Source of the DNA: Leptoclinus maculatus
Lineage: Eukaryota > Chordata > Actinopteri > Perciformes > Stichaeidae
Length of the DNA stretch: 64,000 nucleotides
Assembly (NCBI GenBank): GCA_032191485.1
Contig: JAVDOI010000002.1
Location: 8,044,120 to 8,108,119, forward strand
Direction of reading: 5' to 3'
This document shows positions 37,034 through 47,362 of the stretch, one piece after another (position 1 is the first letter of the stretch; each line of letters starts with the position of its first letter). The notes beneath the pieces are model-generated. The model searched no databases. It was not told where the DNA came from and saw nothing but the letters and a program-made list of their open reading frames with translations. Made by a program: the position numbers and the translations under genes.

Positions 37034-37455
37034 TGTGTCACCTGACTTCCTGTCATCACCCTCAGAATGGGCACTTTCATGGCCAGCTGGTTCATTCATG
37101 ATACACCTTTACCTATCTCTGGGAAAGTTTCAGAAACTCACTTCACATCGGTCCCACTACACACACCTGTTAGCATTCAGTCACTGTTCACTGCTAATTT
37201 TCTACAGGGCATACCCAACAGGTTGATTTCCAAGCAAGTTCTCCTCTCTCTGTCCTTCCTTGTGTTGGTGGTTTTTTTTCCTGGTTGCAAACACTCTTCT
37301 CGTCTCCACTTTGTTTTTTAAACCCTTTGAATTGATGCTGCTTCTGTGCTTGACTCTGGGTTTACTGCGTGGTGCCATGTTGTCCACATGGCCTCTAGAG
37401 CTTGTAACGCTTCAGTGTGTAATGTTACCATATGCCTTACATGTTTTCCAGGACT

Positions 37456-37461
37456 AATAAA
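37456..37461 (+). terminator. Plus-strand poly(A) signal candidate
   Basis: AATAAA followed by more A. If used, it could end a long vat1 transcript. It lies about 40 bases from an opposing minus-strand signal, so the two converging genes may share an end region. Confidence 0.35.
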
Positions 37462-37494
37462 AAAAGCATAACAAAACGTCAGGAGATGTGCTCT

Positions 37495-37500
37495 TTTATT
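37495..37500 (-). terminator. Poly(A) signal candidate for the Deltex-like gene
   Basis: TTTATT on the plus strand is AATAAA on the minus strand, 376 bases past the stop codon. A second copy at 37555-37560 is also suitably placed. Confidence 0.5.
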
Positions 37501-37875
37501 TCGGTGCCCATTCTTTACAAATATAATTTTACTCCCCAATATTCTACAAATATCTTTATTGCTATTCCTTTTCCTAAACTACAGGATCGATAAAACTACA
37601 CAGCGCGGTAAAAAATGTATATATATATATACACAGTACCATGCATTTTTTTACAAAATAATGCTGAAACAGTAAGAACATGTTCAGGAATGCTATGTGA
37701 AATGATTAAGAAAACAGCGGTTGGTCACAATGAAAAATTCAAAATAACTGCAATGAGAGCTGAAAAACAAGATAATAAAAGCTGATACGCATCACCATAA
37801 AAATACAGAGCAAATGGCTCCAATCACATTTTTTTAAATTATAAAACTGCTTAAGATGTCCTCCTTAGATTGCTT

Positions 37876-40800
37876 TCATGTTGAAGACTCGGCTGGTGGC
37901 TCTCCAATCCCCTTGGAGGTCAAGACTTCAGACAAGCGAGCCAAGTAAGTGGAATCTGGGTAACCGTTCCTGAGAGAGACAAAAAGAAGACTGTTCAGCT
38001 CAGATACGTGGACTAATGTGACCTTTAACTCTACAGCTCTGTTAGACATTCACACTGGCCTCACTCACCCTGATTTGCCTCCAAATAGGGTGGTCTTGTG
38101 TGGGATACAGTCCCAGGAGACCCTGGCCCTTGTGTCTTTGCCCGTCACTGTGAAGGTGAGTCCCCGTCTGAATGCTTCTTTCAGCCTTGGCTTCAGCTTT
38201 CTGGTCTTCTCGCTGTCGGGAAAAAAGGCTTCAAACACCCCTCCTTGAAATGGTTCTCCTGGAGAAGGGTGATCCTCCTGGTAAGACAGAGAGTGAAGAC
38301 CACTGTCGTAAACACAATCTTTAGATATCATCTTGCATGAGCTAAAAGCAAAGTCTTGATATTAAAGCTATATGTGATACCTTAGCACACACCATTCATA
38401 CACAATGTCAGTGTATTTTCCAGTACTCAATAAATCATAATAGTTAAGCTAAATGCTTGTTGACATCGTATAAGAATCAACTACAACACAAAATAGTGCA
38501 TCTGTAACGCACACCTAACGTCTCTATATTATAGGCCTTAAACAGAATAATACTATTTCCTGTTAAAACGTTTAAAAAAACATATTGAAACAATAATATA
38601 ATTTGTTGTCCCTTCCTAAATGAAGATTAATATGCCTTCCAGTACATATCATATAACAGTTATCAGTGAGAATGTGTGTAAAATAAGACCCTCACCCCTT
38701 GGATACCATCCAGAATGCAGTAAGTGATCTTGATCGCAGAGTTTTTTGTGTCACCTGGTACAGTGATGTTTAGTTTAGAGAATTGAATTATGCCCTTGAT
38801 GCCCCGTGTCGTCGCCTCTGTCTCATGACAAACTCGGCATTGGACGTGTATTGTGTCCAGGCACTTTGAGCACATGCTAGCTCCACACTTTGTTTTCATC
38901 GTCAACATCTCACCACACACACAGATGCACCCCATGTCACCCGGACCTGATCTGGATTCCTCTGGTGTGTCCTGGATCTCTGTTTGTCCTTGCTGCATAC
39001 TGTCCTTGTGGGTAGACTGTATAGTTCTCTCTTTCTTATGAAGGGCCATGTCTTTATCAGTCGGGGTTGTTGTTGACATGACATCATTCACATGTCTCGC
39101 ACTATCAATTCCTGTAGTAGTGTGGCTGACAAATGACTCACTCTTCTGCCCATCCATCTCCAGTGTTTCTACAATTTTCCCTTTCTCTTTAATGACAGGG
39201 TCTTTCCTCACTAACAGTTGAGTAATAGATCCATTCACAAGCTCTTCCTCACGGAAGTCACTTCTCTGGTTTGTTCTCCTTTCCTGACTGCTATCAGTCC
39301 CATCGGCTTTGCTTGTTTGTCTCTCTAGCGCCACCTGAGGATTACTGTAACAGTGCAGACTAGTACTTTGGTCCTCGTTCATTTGCAAAAATGTGGATGG
39401 ACTCGATTTGGAGGCAGAAGGGCCAGAGAGGTCCTGTTGTTCAGGTATTTGGGCCGGATCCCGAGAAAATACCTCCCGCAGGGAAGCACCCACCTGAGAA
39501 CACAACGCTTGCGGGCCGAGAAGAATTAAGCTCTTCTTTAAAATCAGTGTGGTAACTTTCTTGAACCGGCTACGCACCTCAGCACAACAAGCCTGTAAGG
39601 TTTCATCTGCTCCGTCAGTGATACCCAGCTCTGACAGGCGCAGCTGCTCCACAGAGAAGTCTACAGAAACCGAATCAACCAGCTTCTGTAAACCTAGCTG
39701 ACATGAACTCACTTTGGATGAGTTTGCCCCTCTTAAGGTGACAGTCAGATCATTACCCTCTAAGCAGCGCTCTTTCATCTGGACATCAGAAGTCAGGTCA
39801 TCCACTCGGGAGCTGTAGGCTTCTTTTATGTGCTTCCACATCACACTGGAAACAGTAATCTCTGCATTGTAGACTTCCCGCTTGTCCCTCTCTGTTTGGT
39901 TACTGAAGCTAGAGGACCTGCCCCTGGCTCTGACTGTGGACTTGGCGGAGTCGTCTTGACTCTTCGGACTCACAACTTGGGCCTTCTGCAGAGGTGTTCC
40001 TGAGAAACTATTGGCTCGCTTCAAGGTGGATCCAGATCCAGCAGGAGGAAGCAAAGTACTTCCCGACAAACTGGACTGAGTTGTGCTAATGGGAGATGTT
40101 AAACTCTTGGGTCGAGTATCAATTAAATGAGCCTTCGAGGAGGTTTTATTCTGCATCGAAGCATTTGAAGGCAAAGCATCTCCACTCTTGAACAAGATGT
40201 CCCCTCCGGTGTTTTGGGCTAACGCTCTGGAGACACTTTCATCAGAAATCCCTGCTGTTTTTGACAGTACATCATGACCTAATATTGGCCCGAGGCGTGT
40301 TTGTCGAATGGGAGACGAGAGCCCTCGTAAGGTGAGGTCAGTTGGTCGACTGCTAAATGCAGCAAGCCCTGAATCCTTAAACCGAGCAGCGAGTTTATAC
40401 TTTTTGGCTCCTTCGGCTCTCCTCTCATCCTCCTCTGACCTCAGCTGTTGATCTATCCTGTCACCCTGAGAATCTGCGCTGGAGGACAAGGTGAAGGGGA
40501 CTCTGCACTCATGAGCATGAGTTGATGAGCCAGAATCATATGGAGGATATCCAAGAAGACTGGCTACATCCTCTTTTTTACCCCTCACTTTGCTCGGGTC
40601 CAGGAGAAGTAACAGCTTAGCCTCAGACACATCACTACTGCTCCCAATAATGTAAATATTTAGCTCATCTTCATTCAGAAGAAGCTTAGGAAATCGGACA
40701 CTTAAGGTGTCCATCACCCTTTGCTGCCCCCCCCTGAGGGACAGGATGCTCTTAGAGAGCTGGTCTCGACGGATCTTGGTCTCGTTCTCCTCGTAAAGCC

Positions 40801-42240
40801 TACTTATTGCCTTTCTTGCCAACTTCAGGCTCTCCTGATCCCGACCATCCTCCCCCACTCCTGTTGCTACCTGCAAAAACAGAGTAGTCAACCCCTGATT
40901 TGTCATATCCACTACATCAACACCATACTGACTAAGGATATGCTGGTATTCCTTCCTGCAGTGTTTCTGGAGATACTGGAACATGTCTGCATCCACAATT
41001 AGTGAGAGGTCCTCCTCTGATGTAGTAGGATGCCCAGGAAGCTGCAGAGCTGCACCCTCCATCTGGCCAGTATCTCCCAAAACATAACCACCAGGTGTCA
41101 GGTCTCTATGTGAACTGGAGTTGTACTCATCAGAGGGCCTGCCAATGTGAACTTGCTCCCGTTGTTCTCTTTGTTTATTCGGTTTCTTGCTCTGACCCTC
41201 TGACTCCAGAATATGAGGCTTCAGCGCTGTTTGAACAGACTTGGAGCCATTGGTGGCAGGTTGACCTGAGTGATTGTTTTCGGCTGATTGTGGTCTTTCA
41301 GGGTGGCCAAATAGTTGCGCCAAAGCAGCCTGGACTTTGGAATAGGCGCCATCCAATGTGCACAATTCCTCAGTAGCCTCGTGGTTTATCTGGATATCAG
41401 GGTGGCTCTTTTGAAGGTTTGTCAGTGCCATTATTCCCCCGGGAAGCTGGCTGTGGTCGACAGTTGCTGATAATCTTAAAATGACCTACGATGATGGAAG
41501 AAGAGAGACAACAAACACTCATGGATTTAACTGTCTATTCAGTATTTGTTGACATATTTTCAAATATTCTGCTTAAGTGTACCTTGTCTGGGTCCAGGCT
41601 TTCTCGGTGCTCAGTTACAATGACTTTATACTTCTTTTCATCCACTTCCAGAGTGTGCCGTCTGTGTTGAATAAGTCTCTGTGCCACTGTGTGAGAGGGG
41701 TCACCAGACAGAAATCAATCTCAGTCTGTAAAGAACCCTGACTAAGCCCTTTACCATTGGCTACTCCATTGACTTGCATGTCAAAAATTCCAGCTTACTG
41801 TAAATCACCGGTCACAGCCGACATAGTGAAATATGTTACTAATTATTGCAACTACATTTTGGAGTCTTTAAAGTGAAAGTTAATAAAGCATTTCCTGCTG
41901 TATTGTGAGACACGGGTGTAATGTAGATAATATGATATAGTTAATAGTATTTCCACACCACCATGTGTCTGTAATGGAATCAAGTAAGTAGCTAGAAAAT
42001 TCCACCTCCCCTGCACTTCATATGCACAGACATGCACACACGCTGACCCTACTGACCTCCACTGTCCTCGAAGGTGATGAGGGCAGAGACGGGCGTTGCC
42101 GTGACAATGGTGACAGAGGTTATTTCCCCTCCTCCATTCCTGGCTCTCAGGAAGTGGATAAATAGCTTGTCTTTCAGCCGGTTATCCTCAATGTCAGCGG
42201 GCAGACCGCTCACCCTCACAGTCCTGCCCGGCTCTGCCAT
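37876..42240 (-). CDS. DTX3L/RBM43-like protein with RRM-like, KH-like, degenerate RING and Deltex C-terminal domains
   Basis: Five exons read on the minus strand: 42240-42057, 41686-41583, 41485-38696, 38277-38069 and 37969-37876. All have GT/AG borders and matching phase; the total is 1126 residues. Residues 1 to about 150 form the RRM-like unit (VRVSGLPADIEDNRLKDKLF, RNGGGEITSV) seen in RBM43, DTX3L and PARP10/14. KH-like segments lie at about 255-394 and 640-770, split by Ser-rich disordered sequence. A cysteine cluster at 949-982 (CICVCGEM, KCGASMCSKC, CRVC) sits where DTX3L has its RING. The end is a Deltex C-terminal domain (YCILDGIQGEDHPSPGEPF, then PHKTTLFGG and GYPDSTYL). Human DTX3L partners PARP9 in interferon and DNA-damage ubiquitin signalling. 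The RING lacks the expected His, so ligase activity is uncertain. The ATG directly follows a CAG acceptor, so a non-coding first exon lies upstream. RBM43-like and DTX3L-like labels are both defensible. Confidence 0.85.
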
Positions 42241-42741
42241 CTGCTGGGAGAAAACAAATCACTGCTGTGATGAACAAGCATTTTAAGAGTGACTGCAAGA
42301 CAGCAACACAAAAGTACCAGGATTCTGCAGAAGTGGTGAGCGTGAACATCAACAGGATGATGACAAAAAAGCCAAAAGACAACACCTCTTTACGAAGCTG
42401 TTGATGTGAAAGTATTGGCCAACCATTCACGGACCCCACCCTTGCAAATAGGAAGGGAGACATAGTTGATAATATATCACCCTCTATTGGGGTAACTAGG
42501 GCACTACATCAACAACACTCAGAAGTGTCCATTTCAGGGGAAATCGCAAGTGAGACTTTTGTTGAAATAGCGAGCAATTAACTGTCAATCTCAAATGTAT
42601 TAAGATGTCTCAAATCCCTCTACAGCTGGTTCTCTAATACACTAAGATGATGACAGGTTTTGGAAACTGATGTTTGATCAAGTTAATGCCATAACTATTA
42701 GATATTTGATCTGTATTGTTAAAAAAAAACGTGTTGCCGTC

Positions 42742-42799
42742 TCTTAGTTCAAATCCAATGTGAATATAACTCTTAGTTCAAATCCAATGTGAATATAAA
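42742..42799. repeat. 29-bp tandem duplication
   Basis: Two copies of a 29-base unit beginning tcttagttcaaatccaatgt, adjacent and differing only at the last base. Confidence 0.95.
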
Positions 42800-42965
42800 T
42801 CAGAAAATAGTAAAGATATATTTCAGATTGTGACAGATGGTGAAGTTAACGCCCCTTTCCCATTCCCACCTACAGTTTGCTGCTGCCGTGTTGGCAACTG
42901 CTAGACAAAGAATAAACTGCTTAAAAAACAGCATAGGCTATCTTTATTAACTACTTGTTGCTTTT

Positions 42966-43013
42966 CACACACACACACGCGCACACACACACACACACAC
43001 ACACGCACACACA
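42966..43013. repeat. Imperfect (CA)n microsatellite
   Basis: CA repeats interrupted by CG at two places. Confidence 0.95.
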
Positions 43014-43315
43014 ATAGACATGTGTAATTGCAAAGTAACTAAAATATTATGGTGAATTCTAAACTATTTTGGTCTGATTTGCAGCCATCCTGCAACAAAT
43101 GGGCAAAATATTGAGTGTTTTTTTGCTACAGGATTTCAAACAAATATATGTAGAAGCGAGCAGGAAATCCACATTCGCAGAGCTGAGTGTCAAGGAAGTG
43201 GAGAGAAATCAGAAATCAGCCGATCGCACTATCGACGGATCTCCTGTTGTCCGACGCTGTTACTATCTGACACAAAACATCTTGGATATCTTTAAGATTT
43301 GTAACGTTTACTGAC

Positions 43316-43382
43316 CTTACAACTGTTTCACGGCGGTTTCCCGCTATCGTTCAAAGACTGCCACACTTTACAAGCCACGGAG
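43316..43382 (-). promoter_or_regulatory. Putative non-coding exon 1 and core promoter of the Deltex-like gene
   Basis: A minus-strand donor (TTGTAAG then GTCAGT) at 43316 suggests a short untranslated exon. An E2F-like TTTCCCGC lies at 43337-43344. The upper boundary and transcription start are inferred from the position of the interferon element. Confidence 0.4.
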
Positions 43383-43392
43383 GAAAGTGAAA
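43383..43392 (+). promoter_or_regulatory. Interferon-stimulated response element (ISRE)
   Basis: GAAAGTGAAA, in the context GGAAAGTGAAACT, is an exact match to the GAAANNGAAA core bound by IRF proteins and ISGF3. It lies a few tens of bases upstream of the inferred first exon of the Deltex-like gene, a typical place for an ISRE. Confidence 0.7.
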
Positions 43393-43420
43393 CTACAAAC
43401 TGATGTGTGATCTGTCTTGT

Positions 43421-43440
43421 CCACGCGAGGGGGCGACCAA
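43421..43440 (+). promoter_or_regulatory. Candidate CTCF site
   Basis: CCACGCGAGGGGGCGACCAA matches the CTCF core (CNCNAGGGGGCG) apart from flank bases. It lies between the interferon-type promoter and the phb1 promoter. Confidence 0.4.
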
Positions 43441-44340
43441 GTGCCGTCTCATTGCACATAACAAGTAGGCCCATATTTCACAGTAAAGAGTGTGCGTGTG
43501 TGTGTGTGTGCTTATATGAGTACAGGTGCCACGGCTTGAATGGATCAGTCCTTCCTACGATTTACAATTTCTCAAAAAATAATAAAAAAGAAGATCCAAA
43601 ATGGATACCGAATTGTGTAGCTTTGCATTTTTTGGCTTTTTTTATCCTACTGATCATTTTATGACCCCTCAGATCTATGTGCCGCTTTGAGGGGAACCGT
43701 ATGCCTAATTTGTGAATCACTGGAATAAATTACCTAGCTGTATATTTGGAAGTTAAAACTAGCTCGACCTCAATCAGCTACAAACATAATATGCTTGTTG
43801 CATCAGTATTAACAGTCTGGTGATGTATCAGTCATACTTTTACTTTTGATATCTCAAGTACTTTTGTACTTTTACTTCAGTGGAATTTTGAATGCAGGGC
43901 ATTATTTATTACATTTGTGTATTGGTATTTTATTAAAAATCGACTAACAACACCTAAAGAACATATTGAGAATAGTTGATTTGAGCCATCTTGACCTTAT
44001 AAATACAGAATGTCTGTAATATGGCTGAGGTCAGTTTGACAGACAGACCAATTTAACTACACAAGATTAATCAATTATCTAGTTTACTTCATATGAAGAC
44101 AAATATAATCACAGTATCTATCTGGTACTGCAGTTGTTGTAGTTATAGGCTATATACCTTTGTGTTGTATTTTTTTGGCAAGCTGCCTTCCATCTTATTT
44201 TTATTTACTTCACACACAAACTGCAAAGACCACAATATTTTACAGGTCAATCAATCAATCGTTCATCTGAGGTGTAGGTGGCAGTAATTCATCATTACAT
44301 TGAAAGCCAACCACTTACACAAAGCCATAGAAGAAGAAGT
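43441..44340. other. Intergenic region between the Deltex-like gene and phb1
   Basis: 0.9 kb of AT-rich DNA with a short GT run (43493-43511) and a dispersed-repeat copy (listed separately). I see no gene in it. Confidence 0.7.
43720..43935 (+). repeat. Dispersed teleost repeat, partial copy
   Basis: Contains 'cgacctcaatcagctacaaa', 'tttttacttttgat'-like and 'cttttgtacttttacttcag' followed by 'aattttgaatgcagggc', matching the family of the element at 4041-4562, in the opposite orientation and incomplete. Confidence 0.6.
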
Positions 44341-44461
44341 CTGTCTTTTGTCCAATCAGAGACTACGTTACTACAGGTTGTGCGCATGCGCTGTGGACCA
44401 AATATTTCATGTGTTATACGTCGTGTCCGGTGGAGGTCACAGACATCTGAACAAAACCGAG
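44341..44461 (+). promoter_or_regulatory. phb1: phb1 core promoter and non-coding exon 1
   Basis: A CCAAT box lies at 44352-44356 (TCCAATCAG) and an NRF1-type palindrome TGCGCATGCGC at 44381-44391. Exon 1 ends at 44461 with a GAG|GTGAGT donor. NRF1 drives many nuclear genes for mitochondrial proteins, which fits prohibitin. The start site is probably between the NRF1 motif and 44461. Confidence 0.6.
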
Positions 44462-45017
44462 GTGAGTGAAGTCGGTGTGTTCGTGATTGTCACTGAAAAT
44501 GCTGAATTGTATAGGAAAATGTGTGTTTAGCGATAATTACGAAGCGAAATGGAGACGTTTTATAATCTATATATGACGTTATGTCACAGTGTTGAGTAAG
44601 GCGTGCATGTGAGCAACCGTTTTACATCAGTGACAGATACTACATGCGTAGGTTTGCTGACACGCGCTTTATTTTAATTTTAGTGTGTTTAAAATGATAT
44701 ACAAGTCATATGTTGCATGTCTTGAACTCTTCAGATATAGTGCTCTGTTCATTGGGCTTAGCTTAGCATCTGTCTCGTTCTAAGCTACATCCATGGTCTC
44801 AGTACTCAGCTAGGCGACAAGTTGATGCTAGCTAGTGAGCTAAATTAGCTAACAGCCACAGCCTTGGCATCTCTCAGCCCAAGGACAAGGGTAACTATTA
44901 CTGGATGGAAGGGATTTATAGTGGCTTTATAAACACCGTCACAAACGGTCATGTTTGTGAAGTGTACTAATTGTATTAACCTCTCGTCTTATATCCACTA
45001 CTAGTGGGATTGTTGCC

Positions 45018-47275
45018 ATGGCCAAGCTGTTCGAGTCTATTGGGAAATTGGGGCTGGCCCTCGCCATTGGTGGAGGTGTTGCAAACTCTGCTCTTTTCAC
45101 TGGTGAGTGCTTATTAATTGGACACCTAACTACACAAAACAGGTTGTTCTCAAGCTGTGCCAGTTCACCTAGTTTTTAACTCACTGGCGACACTCTAATA
45201 AGACTATTAACTGACTCACTGATTGGTTATTATGTCATTACAGTTGTTTTAAGATGTAAAACTAGTTGTCATCACATTTAACTGCAGCATAACATTTCAT
45301 ATGGTGGTCAAGAGCACTGCAATGTAATACATCAAAGCATGTTTATTTGTCACAAATCACAATTTTACACAGTGCATGTGTATTTTCAGAGTCAACCTAA
45401 TAATCTCCCACATATTGGCCAGAGTCCCTGCGTCTATCACACACTCTTACATGCATACACGGTGCTTATCTCGCATACACTTTTACTACTTCGCTACTCT
45501 GACAACAAATAGTCTGCATTTGGAAGAAGAAGAAAAATGCTGCAAATAAATAAAACACAAATGAAGAAATTGACAATAAATAATATATAAAATACAAATG
45601 TTGAACTAACCCAATTCAAATGTCATGTTTGCAATGGAGCCAACTATGCTTATTTTGGTTTTTATAATTCAGATTTTGTGATTCTAATATTTCATCATAT
45701 ATTCATCTAGCATGTTTTTCTTGAAACCCTCTACTGTGTTGTAATACGATTCACAGCAGTTCTACATTCTGTGTTCATGTATTTGCAGCGTGTTTCTTAC
45801 TGCTGAATTTAAGTTGTCAAATGAATAATGATTGTATTTCTGGTAATATGTCTTTAATGAACCTGTCCTTTAGCAACGTGTAGCTCTTTAGCTCTTTATG
45901 TCAAAAGGTTAGGAAAACACTGAGCAATGAACTATAAACCTGTACACACAAACCTCTTGGCAGAGACTAACTGTACTTCTTTCTACAGTTGATGCAGGGC
46001 ACCAGGCTGTGATATTTGACCGGTTCAGAGGAGTGCAAGATATTGTTGTTGGTGAAGGTACCCACTTCCTCATTCCCTGGGTTCAGAAACCTATCATCTT
46101 TGATTGTCGCTCCCGTCCACGCAACGTGCCCGTCGTCACAGGCAGCAAAGGTACATCAATTATCTACTGAACTGCTGTGATGTTGTCCTCACTTTTGCTC
46201 ATAAAATTCAGTGTCTCTTTAAACTCCGTCTACAAATTGTGTAAACATTACCTAAGAATGTAACTTTTATTGTACATAGAAGGTTTTAATCTAAGAAACA
46301 ATGTTTCACAGGCTAGTATGTGCAGTAAATTCACTTGAATAATCCCCCCCTCCCCCACAGATCTGCAGAATGTAAACATCACATTGCGTATCCTCTTCCG
46401 GCCGGTGACCGACCAGCTGCCACGCATCTTCACCAGTATTGGTGAGGACTATGATGAGAGGGTGCTACCATCCATCACCACAGAGGTCTTAAAATCTGTA
46501 GTGGTGAGTATCAGTCAAGAGTTATTACCAATAAAAAGGTGACTTGTTTTTTTCTTTTTATGAGCATGTTAAACCGACACCTCTATGTATGTGTGACTTG
46601 TTTTTTTTCCACAGGCTCGGTTTGATGCTGGTGAGCTCATCACCCAGAGAGAGCTTGTTTCTCGGCAGGTCAGTGATGACCTCATAGAAAGAGCCAACAA
46701 CTTCGGCCTCATCTTGGATGACGTTTCACTGGTATGAAGCTGCTGGCACATTTTGCAACGTTGTTCATGTTATCTCTTCAAATGGACTTCAACTTGGAGA
46801 AATAATTGTATTGTGTTCTTTCAGACACACTTGACCTTTGGCAAGGAATTCACAGAGGCTGTTGAGATGAAGCAGGTGGCCCAGCAGGAGGCGGAGAGGG
46901 CCCGCTTCATTGTAGAAAAGGTACATTTTTAACTTGCAGATCGTCCCTATACTACTTGTACATTCAGAAATTTGTATGGAGTCTCTATGGGGAAAATGTG
47001 GATGGTTGAATTACAGTTATTTTGAATTAAGGCCAGCTCACAAAATCTCTTTTTCCTTTTAGGCAGAGCAACAGAAGCAGGCGGCCATCATCTCCGCAGA
47101 GGGAGATTCCCAGGCTGCCTTGCTCATCGCCAATTCTCTGATGGAGGCTGGCGATGGTCTGGTGGAGCTACGTAAGCTGGAGGCAGCGGAGGACATCGCC
47201 TTCCTGCTCTCCCGCTCCCGCAACATCACTTACCTGCCATCAGGACAGGGCACATTGCTCCAGTTGCCCCAGTGA
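45018..47275 (+). CDS. phb1: Prohibitin 1
   Basis: Coding exons: 45018-45102, 45989-46150, 46361-46503, 46615-46731, 46825-46920 and 47063-47275 (stop TGA), all with GT/AG borders and consistent phase; 271 residues against 272 in human. Prohibitin forms large ring complexes with PHB2 in the mitochondrial inner membrane, chaperoning membrane proteins and supporting cristae; nuclear roles are also described. An N-terminal hydrophobic anchor (LGLALAIGGGVANSALF) is followed by the SPFH/Band 7 domain (AVIFDRFRGVQD, FLIPWVQKPIIFDCRSRP) and a charged coiled-coil C-terminal part (EMKQVAQQEAERARFIVEK, SLMEAGDGLVELRKLEAAED). The ATG lies 13 bases into exon 2 after a TACTAG acceptor, with a good GCCATGG context. 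Introns are short. Intron 1 (44462-45004) and the intron at 45103-45988 contain no recognised gene. Confidence 0.97.
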
Positions 47276-47356
47276 TGACATCTCCCCTCATGTCCAGCCC
47301 ACTCTCCCTGTCACCAGCCGTTACAACGGGCCATGGGAGGGGTGGTTGGAGCATTC

Positions 47357-47362
47357 AATAAA
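47357..47362 (+). terminator. phb1: phb1 poly(A) signal
   Basis: AATAAA, 82 bases after the stop. A second AATAAA at 47831-47836 could give a longer 3' end. Confidence 0.6.

Larger units (their letters stand above)
32207..37455. other. vat1 3' untranslated and vat1/Deltex-like intergenic region
   Basis: The first 300 bases are probably vat1 3' UTR, containing a G-rich block (32260-32330). C-rich, CACC-rich sequence follows at 32700-32950. Further on there is a CT microsatellite, A-runs at 34285-34299 and 35018-35033, 'cttacctt' tandem copies near 34490-34515 and a C-run at 37013-37033. No protein gene was recognised. vat1 could use a more distal poly(A) site. Confidence 0.6.
42241..43315 (-). 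other. Putative 5'-UTR intron of the Deltex-like gene
   Basis: The TCCCAGCAG just before the ATG is a good acceptor, and GTCAGT at 43315-43310 (minus strand) is a good donor, so this whole stretch is probably intron. It holds a 29-bp tandem duplication and a CA microsatellite. A plus-strand frame at 43099-43314 is not recognisable. Confidence 0.5.
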
